Source of the DNA: CAZWCX01 sp964632945
GTDB taxonomy: Bacteria > Planctomycetota > MHYJ01 > WSZJ01 > CAZWCX01
Reading direction: 5' to 3'
Assembly (NCBI GenBank): GCA_964632945.1
Contig: CAZWCX010000237.1
Coordinates: 1 to 5,075, forward strand
Length of the DNA: 5,075 nucleotides
Every line of letters starts with the position of its first letter. The first letter of the stretch is position 1. Made by a program: the position numbers and the translations under genes. This document shows, piece after piece, positions 1 through 5,075 of this stretch. Below the pieces are notes generated by a model. That model was not told the DNA's origin. It did no database searches and saw only the letters and a program-made list of their open reading frames with translations.

Positions 1-892
1 AGTTCACCCCTTTGCACTTGCCGCGCTTGGTCACGAAATTGTAAATCCCGCCCTTGCCCTCGCTGTCGCCCGGGTACCAGTTCTGCACGGTCGAGTATTT
101 GATCGTGGCGTTGTCGAGCGTCACCAGTTCCACTACGGCCGCGTGCAGCTGGTTTTCGTCCCGCATCGGCGCCGTGCACCCCTCCAGGTACGACACGTGC
201 GCGCCCTCGTCGGCGATGATCAGCGTGCGCTCGAACTGTCCGGTGTCCTTCGCGTTGATCCGGAAGTAGGTCGACAGCTCCATCGGGCAACGCACACCCT
301 TGGGCACGTAAACGAACGAACCGTCGCTGAAGACCGCCGAGTTCAGCGTGGCATAGAAATTGTCGCTGTACGGGACCACCGAGCCGAGGTACTTCTGCAC
401 CAGATCGGGGTGGTTCTTCACTGCCTCCGAGAAGGAACAGAAGATGATCCCCAACTCCGCGAGCTTGCCCTTGTAGGTCGTGGCCACGGAAACGCTGTCG
501 AACACGGCGTCCACCGCCACCCCGGCGAGCAGCTTCTGCTCGTCCAGGGGAATCCCCAGTTTCTCGAACGTCTTCCGCAACTCGGGATCGACTTCGTCCA
601 TGCTCGTGAGCGACGGCTTCGACTTCGGCGCGGAATAGTAGCGAATCGCCTGAAAGTCGATCGCCGGGTAGTGCACGTTCGACCAGCGCGGCTCCTTCAT
701 CGTGAGCCAGTGCCGGTAGGCCTTCAGGCGCCACTCCAGCATGAAGGCAGGCTCCCCCTTCTTCTCCGAAATCAACCGGATCACGTCCTCGTTGAGCCCC
801 TTGGGAACCGTGTCCGCCTCGATCTCGGTGACGAATCCGTACTTGTAGACCTGGTTCGCCAGTTCCTGGATCTGGGTTTCCGGCGTGGTCAT
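1..892 (-). CDS. sufB: SufB, Fe-S cluster scaffold subunit of the SufBCD complex (partial, N-terminal 297 codons)
   Basis: SufB is the core scaffold subunit of the cytoplasmic SufBC2D complex. It accepts sulfur from the SufS/SufE or SufU desulfurase and builds nascent Fe-S clusters with SufC ATPase and SufD. The minus-strand reading frame is open from an ATG at 892-890 to the left edge, giving 297 residues of a protein usually about 470-495 long, so the C-terminal third with the key cluster-assembly cysteine is outside the window. Family segments visible are YKYGFVT (16-22), EWRLKAYRHW (53-62), VPKGVRCPMELSTYFRIN (196-213), SYLEGCTAP (234-242) and NWYPGDSEGKGGIYNFVTKRG (271-291). Cysteines seen are 152, 202, 239 and 293. 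A GGGAGA ribosome-binding site (902-897) five bases before the ATG supports this start. It lies 21 bp downstream of the Rrf2 regulator on the same strand, so the two are almost certainly co-transcribed, with sufC, sufD and sufS expected beyond the left edge. No frameshift is seen. Identification is firm. Confidence 0.97.
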   Translation of the reverse strand, partial: MTTPETQIQELANQVYKYGFVTEIEADTVPKGLNEDVIRLISEKKGEPAFMLEWRLKAYRHWLTMKEPRWSNVHYPAIDFQAIRYYSAPKSKPSLTSMDEVDPELRKTFEKLGIPLDEQKLLAGVAVDAVFDSVSVATTYKGKLAELGIIFCSFSEAVKNHPDLVQKYLGSVVPYSDNFYATLNSAVFSDGSFVYVPKGVRCPMELSTYFRINAKDTGQFERTLIIADEGAHVSYLEGCTAPMRDENQLHAAVVELVTLDNATIKYSTVQNWYPGDSEGKGGIYNFVTKRGKCKGVN

Positions 893-913
893 GGCGTCTC
901 CCGTGAAAGTCTT

Positions 914-1378
914 CTACACGTTCCAGCCCGGGCTCGCGTTCAACCGGACATACCGGGCGGCCTCCGGAAGCGGCTGCGTCATGTCGGCCAGCGTGATCTT
1001 CTCGAGCGCGCCGCGCACCGCATCGTTGATCTTCTGCCAGTTCTCCCGGCACGGACAGGACTGCTCGATCCGACAGTCATGGTCCCCGCCGTGGTCGTTG
1101 CACACCGTCAGCGAAATCGGCCCGTCCAGGGCGGAAATCACCTCGGCGATGTTGATCTTGCGCGCCTCGCGGGTCAGCCGGAACCCCCCGCGCACCCCCC
1201 GGTGCGCCGTCAGGAGCCCGCTCTTCGCCAGCAACTTCAAAATCTTGCTCACGGTCGGCAGCGGCAGGTGCAGGGACTCCGCCACATCCCGCGCGTTGTG
1301 CGTCCGCTCACCGGAATCCTGCGCCAGATAGGTCAGCGTCAGGATCCCGTAGTCGGACAGTCGACTGATCCGCAACAT
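914..1378 (-). CDS. Rrf2/IscR-family regulator of the SUF Fe-S assembly operon
   Basis: This 154-residue protein is a winged-helix DNA-binding protein of the Rrf2 family, most like the SUF-system regulators found next to sufB in proteobacteria. The N-terminal domain carries MLRISRLSDYGILTLTYLA (1-19), a helix-turn-helix around residues 27-50 (NARDVAESLHLPLPTVSKIL) and the wing GVRGGFRL (61-68). The cluster-binding region has Cys93, Cys102, Cys108 and Cys110 in the pattern C-x8-C-x5-C-x-C, followed by the conserved NWQKIND (113-119). Such proteins usually bind a [2Fe-2S] cluster and change DNA affinity with cluster status. I infer that it represses or tunes its own operon. The frame stays open to an ATG at 1528, but that start would place the promoter inside the gene. 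The ATG at 1378 begins at the family's conserved first residues and has AGAGGAA upstream. It heads the operon with sufB 21 bp downstream. It is not the unrelated cyanobacterial SufR, so no symbol is assigned. Confidence 0.95.
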   Translation of the reverse strand: MLRISRLSDYGILTLTYLAQDSGERTHNARDVAESLHLPLPTVSKILKLLAKSGLLTAHRGVRGGFRLTREARKINIAEVISALDGPISLTVCNDHGGDHDCRIEQSCPCRENWQKINDAVRGALEKITLADMTQPLPEAARYVRLNASPGWNV

Positions 1379-1384
1379 GTCGTT

Positions 1385-1391
1385 TCCTCTC
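1385..1391 (-). promoter_or_regulatory. Ribosome-binding site of the Rrf2 regulator
   Basis: On the minus strand the bases before the ATG read CCCGAGAGGAAACGACATG. The purine-rich GAGAGGA core lies about six bases before the start codon. This supports the start at 1378 over the upstream in-frame ATG at 1528. Confidence 0.7.
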
Positions 1392-1392
1392 G

Positions 1393-1413
1393 GGATCAAT
1401 ACAGTACCAATCC
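1393..1413. promoter_or_regulatory. Candidate operator, proximal copy, overlapping the suf transcription start
   Basis: On the plus strand 1398-1413 reads AATACAGTACCAATCC. It sits in a 21-bp imperfect palindrome (1393-1413) centred on A1403, with outer arms GGAT/ATCC and inner arms TAC/GTA (14 of 20 flanking positions pair). It occupies roughly +1 to +22 of the predicted transcript, where a bound protein would block initiation. The same 16-mer recurs in inverted orientation at 1464-1479 with one mismatch. The likely binder is the Rrf2 regulator encoded immediately downstream. That assignment is inference from position and symmetry, as I do not recognise the site as a published IscR type 1 or type 2 motif. 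Confidence 0.55.
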
Positions 1414-1420
1414 AGTGCTG

Positions 1421-1449
1421 ATTGTAACGCCGGGCGCCAGCCCGCGCAA
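1421..1449 (-). promoter_or_regulatory. Sigma-70-type promoter of the regulator-suf operon
   Basis: Read on the minus strand, a -35 element TTGCGC (1449-1444) is followed after exactly 17 bp by a -10 element TACAAT (1426-1421), which matches five of six consensus bases. The -35 matches only its first three bases, as often seen in regulated promoters. Transcription would start near 1414, giving a leader of about 36 nt before the regulator ATG at 1378. The predicted start point abuts one candidate operator (1393-1413), and a second inverted copy (1464-1479) lies just upstream of the -35. This is a strong candidate but a prediction only. Confidence 0.7.
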
Positions 1450-1463
1450 GGGGAAAGAGGACC

Positions 1464-1479
1464 GGATCGGTACTGTATT
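1464..1479. promoter_or_regulatory. Candidate operator, distal inverted copy upstream of the suf -35
   Basis: Read on the minus strand this is AATACAGTACCGATCC, identical at 15 of 16 positions to the proximal site at 1398-1413 but pointing the opposite way. The symmetric core TACAGTA is kept in both, while the outer left arm (GGAT) is not. It lies about 50-65 bp upstream of the predicted transcription start. The copies are about 66 bp apart, near six helical turns, which would allow two dimers to face each other or loop around the promoter. No divergent gene that this copy could serve is visible on the plus strand. Confidence 0.5.
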
Positions 1480-1703
1480 CAAGGCGGGGCGTTGATCGGT
1501 ATCGTCGACATAAGTCATGTGTTTTCATGGGATTGGGTTAGCCTGCCCGGGATCCCGCAGGGATTCGGACCCGACCGGGAAGCAGGCCGTTTGGAGAAGG
1601 CGCGAAATCTCTGCGGTCGAGAGGCCTGCCGGTGAAATCGACGGCCCGGTCGTCGGGGAAGGAACCCGAGGCGCGTGCGGTCCGCGGGCCGGGGTGGGGA
1701 GGC

Positions 1704-1742
1704 GGACGGGGGCAGGACGCCCGAGGGACGCTCGGGGGGACG
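1704..1742 (+). repeat. Four phased GGACG direct repeats
   Basis: The pentamer GGACG begins at 1704, 1715, 1726 and 1738, giving spacings of 11, 11 and 12 bp, close to one turn of the helix. The bases between copies are not conserved. It lies in the gene-free spacer about 120-158 bp past the acnA stop. It may be a site bound repeatedly on one DNA face or a decayed tandem repeat. In sequence this rich in G it could also be chance. Confidence 0.35.
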
Positions 1743-1827
1743 AGACTCCCGATTGGCGCCGGCGCGTGGGCCCCCCGGGGAGCGCCCCCGTCGAGCCGAG
1801 TGGCGACGTCCCCCCGGTCCCGCGCCG

Positions 1828-1848
1828 CCGGTTGCGGAATGGAACCGG
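1828..1848 (-). terminator. Weak hairpin just downstream of acnA, possible transcript end
   Basis: Fourteen bases past the acnA stop codon the minus strand can form a 6-bp stem CCGGTT/AACCGG with a 9-nt loop. No run of T follows it, so it is not a canonical intrinsic terminator. It could act as a 3'-end stabilising structure, or termination here may be Rho-dependent. It is the stem closest to the gene, but similar GC stems elsewhere in this spacer make chance likely. Confidence 0.2.
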
Positions 1849-1861
1849 GCGTGTTCGAAGG

Positions 1862-4597
<2,736 letters not shown>

Positions 4598-4602
4598 GGG
4601 GA

Positions 4603-4607
4603 TCCTC
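4603..4607 (-). promoter_or_regulatory. Ribosome-binding site of acnA
   Basis: The minus strand reads GCGAGGATCCCCATGGCC. The GAGGA core lies five bases before the ATG at 4597. It supports this start, which also gives the MANPFGTL N-terminus expected for the family, shortly ahead of the conserved segments. Confidence 0.65.
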
Positions 4608-4633
4608 GCGGCTCGAGGGACGGGAAGGGCGCG

Positions 4634-4666
4634 CGGCCAACAGGGCCGGCGATCGAGAGAAGATCG
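4634..4666 (-). promoter_or_regulatory. Two small inverted repeats in the acnA leader
   Basis: Just after the predicted acnA transcription start there are two inverted repeats: CGATC/GATCG at 4650-4654 and 4662-4666 around a 7-nt spacer, and CGGCC/GGCCG at 4634-4638 and 4644-4648 around a 5-nt loop. The first straddles the likely start point near 4660 and could be an operator. The second would form a hairpin in the mRNA leader. Arms of five bases are short for this GC content, so either could be chance. Neither resembles the TACAGTA sites at the suf promoter. Confidence 0.3.
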
Positions 4667-4696
4667 ATTCTACCCGGGCGGACGGAGGGCGGGCAA
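4667..4696 (-). promoter_or_regulatory. acnA: Sigma-70-type promoter of acnA
   Basis: On the minus strand a -35-like TTGCCC (4696-4691) is followed after 18 bp by TAGAAT (4672-4667), which matches five of six -10 consensus bases. The start would be near 4660, leaving a leader of about 63 nt before the acnA ATG. The -10 is one of few AT-rich patches in this 148-bp gap. It would let acnA be expressed independently of the upstream promoter at 4989-5017. Confidence 0.55.
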
Positions 4697-4745
4697 CGGA
4701 ATTGGGGGAGGGTGGCAGGCGCGGCCGCGTCTAGCGAGGGGGCTG

Positions 4746-4946
4746 TCAGCGCGGGTCGATCCTGCGCGGGGCCGGCCCGCCGATTCCGTGGAGAATGATG
4801 CTCCCGAGCGTGCCGAGATCGGGGATCCCGGGCTTGTCGAAGCAGCCCTTCCGGCGCGGTTGAGGCGGGAAGCAGCCGGGGAGGGGCGGGATCGCCTTCT
4901 CCCGGGCATGAGGGTCCACCAGGTCGTTGCGGTCGGGCTGGGTCAT
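4746..4946 (-). CDS. Possible small protein of 66 residues, unknown function
   Basis: I do not recognise this product. The frame runs from an ATG at 4946 to a TGA at 4748-4746 and encodes 66 residues. Three things favour a real gene. GGGAGA (4959-4954) lies seven bases before the ATG, a promoter-like pair lies 36-70 bp upstream, and about nine in ten codons end in G or C with varied second positions, as in the neighbouring genes. The protein has 13 prolines, mostly between residues 20 and 42, two cysteines (25 and 35) bracketing a basic proline-rich stretch, a glycine/isoleucine-rich segment GTLGSIILHGIGG (45-57) and a basic C-terminus (RRIDPR). There is no signal peptide, transmembrane helix or known domain. 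It ends 148 bp before acnA on the same strand, so it may be a leader gene of acnA. It may also be a chance frame, which GC-rich DNA produces readily. Confidence 0.45.
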   Translation of the reverse strand: MTQPDRNDLVDPHAREKAIPPLPGCFPPQPRRKGCFDKPGIPDLGTLGSIILHGIGGPAPRRIDPR

Positions 4947-4953
4947 GGCGAGA

Positions 4954-4959
4954 TCTCCC
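4954..4959 (-). promoter_or_regulatory. Ribosome-binding site of the candidate 66-residue gene
   Basis: GGGAGA on the minus strand is seven bases before the ATG at 4946 and is the main reason for choosing that start over the ATG at 4983 in another frame. It overlaps an 8-bp perfect palindrome GAGATCTC (4950-4957), which could partly mask it in the mRNA. Confidence 0.45.
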
Positions 4960-4988
4960 GCTCTTCGAGTTTCCTTCCACCACCCATC

Positions 4989-5017
4989 ATGGTAAGGCCT
5001 TTGCCCGCGAAGTGCAA
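4989..5017 (-). promoter_or_regulatory. Candidate sigma-70-type promoter upstream of the small ORF
   Basis: On the minus strand TTGCAC (5017-5012) and TACCAT (4994-4989) are separated by exactly 17 bp. The -35 matches three of six and the -10 four of six consensus bases, so this is weaker than the suf promoter. A start near 4982 gives a leader of about 36 nt before the 66-residue ORF. The palindrome at 5030-5073 ends about 12 bp upstream, which fits an intergenic boundary. Confidence 0.4.
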
Positions 5018-5029
5018 TACCGCCTAGCC

Positions 5030-5073
5030 CGGATTATTCATGAAGCCGCGCCAGCGGCTTCGTGAAAAATCCG
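5030..5073. repeat. Long near-perfect palindrome, possible dispersed palindromic element
   Basis: The left arm CGGATTATTCATGAAGCCGC (5030-5049) and right arm GCGGCTTCGTGAAAAATCCG (5054-5073) pair over 20 positions with 18 Watson-Crick pairs, one G-T wobble (5041/5062) and one A-A mismatch (5036/5067), around the 4-nt loop GCCA. Neither strand has a T-run directly after the GC-rich inner stem, so it is not a standard intrinsic terminator, though it may end or protect transcripts. Size and form suit a REP-like dispersed palindrome. Only one copy is visible, and the element may continue past the window edge. Confidence 0.7.
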
Positions 5074-5075
5074 CC

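Larger units (their letters stand above)
1500..1861. other. Gene-free GC-rich spacer between acnA and the suf promoter
   Basis: No convincing gene lies here. The open frames in this interval are rich in Arg, Gly and Pro, lack family-like segments, and several only continue frames that shadow acnA. I see no tRNA, SRP RNA, RNase P or tmRNA signature. Present are several short GC hairpins (for example CCCGAG/CTCGGG at 1720-1725 and 1731-1736, and CCGGTT/AACCGG at 1828-1848), a phased GGACG repeat at 1704-1742, and an AT-richer patch around 1505-1535 with no clear promoter. The interval probably carries the 3' untranslated region of acnA and its transcription end, followed by upstream suf control sequence. 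Confidence 0.6.

Noticed and set aside
143..1495. 450-residue plus-strand open frame across sufB and the regulator
   Set aside because: It is antisense to two firmly identified genes, is rich in Arg, His and Val, and has no family-like segments. Strong GC bias at third positions creates such antisense frames.
1492..1520. A plus-strand promoter (TTGATC with downstream AT-rich bases)
   Set aside because: No acceptable -10 lies at 16-18 bp spacing, and there is no plus-strand gene to serve.
1379..1528. N-terminal extension of the regulator to the ATG at 1528
   Set aside because: The 50 extra residues do not look like Rrf2 sequence and would translate through the promoter and both operator copies. 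The ATG at 1378 has a good RBS and the conserved N-terminus.
1542..1561. CCTGC/GCAGG stem around a GGGATCCC palindrome as a terminator
   Set aside because: The inner bases do not continue the stem and no T-run follows on either strand, so a terminator call is not supported.
5030..5073. The long palindrome as an intrinsic terminator
   Set aside because: The U-rich stretch on the minus-strand transcript lies in the 5' arm, and the bases after the hairpin are not U-rich. On the plus strand the stem is followed by A residues.

Overview
This window is ordinary chromosomal DNA from a GC-rich bacterium. Third codon positions are dominated by G and C, and long antisense shadow ORFs run opposite the real genes. 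The protein sequences (SufB, a SUF-type Rrf2 regulator, AcnA) and the sigma-70-like promoters fit a Gram-negative, proteobacterium-like organism. I cannot fix the lineage from sequence alone. All recognised genes are on the minus strand, so transcription runs from right to left in these coordinates.

Reading in the direction of transcription, the right edge (about 5030-5073) holds a long, nearly perfect palindrome. A candidate promoter (4989-5017) then leads to a possible small 66-residue protein (4946-4746) that I do not recognise. Next comes a 148-bp leader (4598-4745) with its own candidate promoter, followed by a complete acnA (4597-1862) encoding a 911-residue aconitate hydratase. After acnA lies about 480 bp with no convincing gene (1379-1861). 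It is extremely GC-rich with short GC hairpins in its upstream part. At its downstream end it holds a well-formed promoter flanked by two inverted copies of a 16-bp sequence that looks like an operator. That promoter drives a 154-residue Rrf2-family Fe-S regulator (1378-914). After a 21-bp gap sufB follows (892-2), cut by the window edge after 297 codons.

The genes share an iron-sulfur theme. The regulator has the cysteine arrangement of Rrf2 proteins that sense [2Fe-2S] status, and it heads a SUF cluster-assembly operon whose first assembly gene is sufB. Further suf genes are probably beyond the left edge. AcnA is a [4Fe-4S] TCA-cycle enzyme and a major consumer of such clusters. The likely model is autoregulation of the suf operon by the regulator bound at the paired sites around its own promoter. 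I see no copy of that site at the acnA promoter.

I found no CRISPR array, insertion sequence, tRNA or rRNA, and no sign of a novel multi-gene system. The points most worth a second look are the inverted operator pair, the small ORF upstream of acnA, the terminal palindrome, and a helically phased GGACG repeat downstream of acnA.
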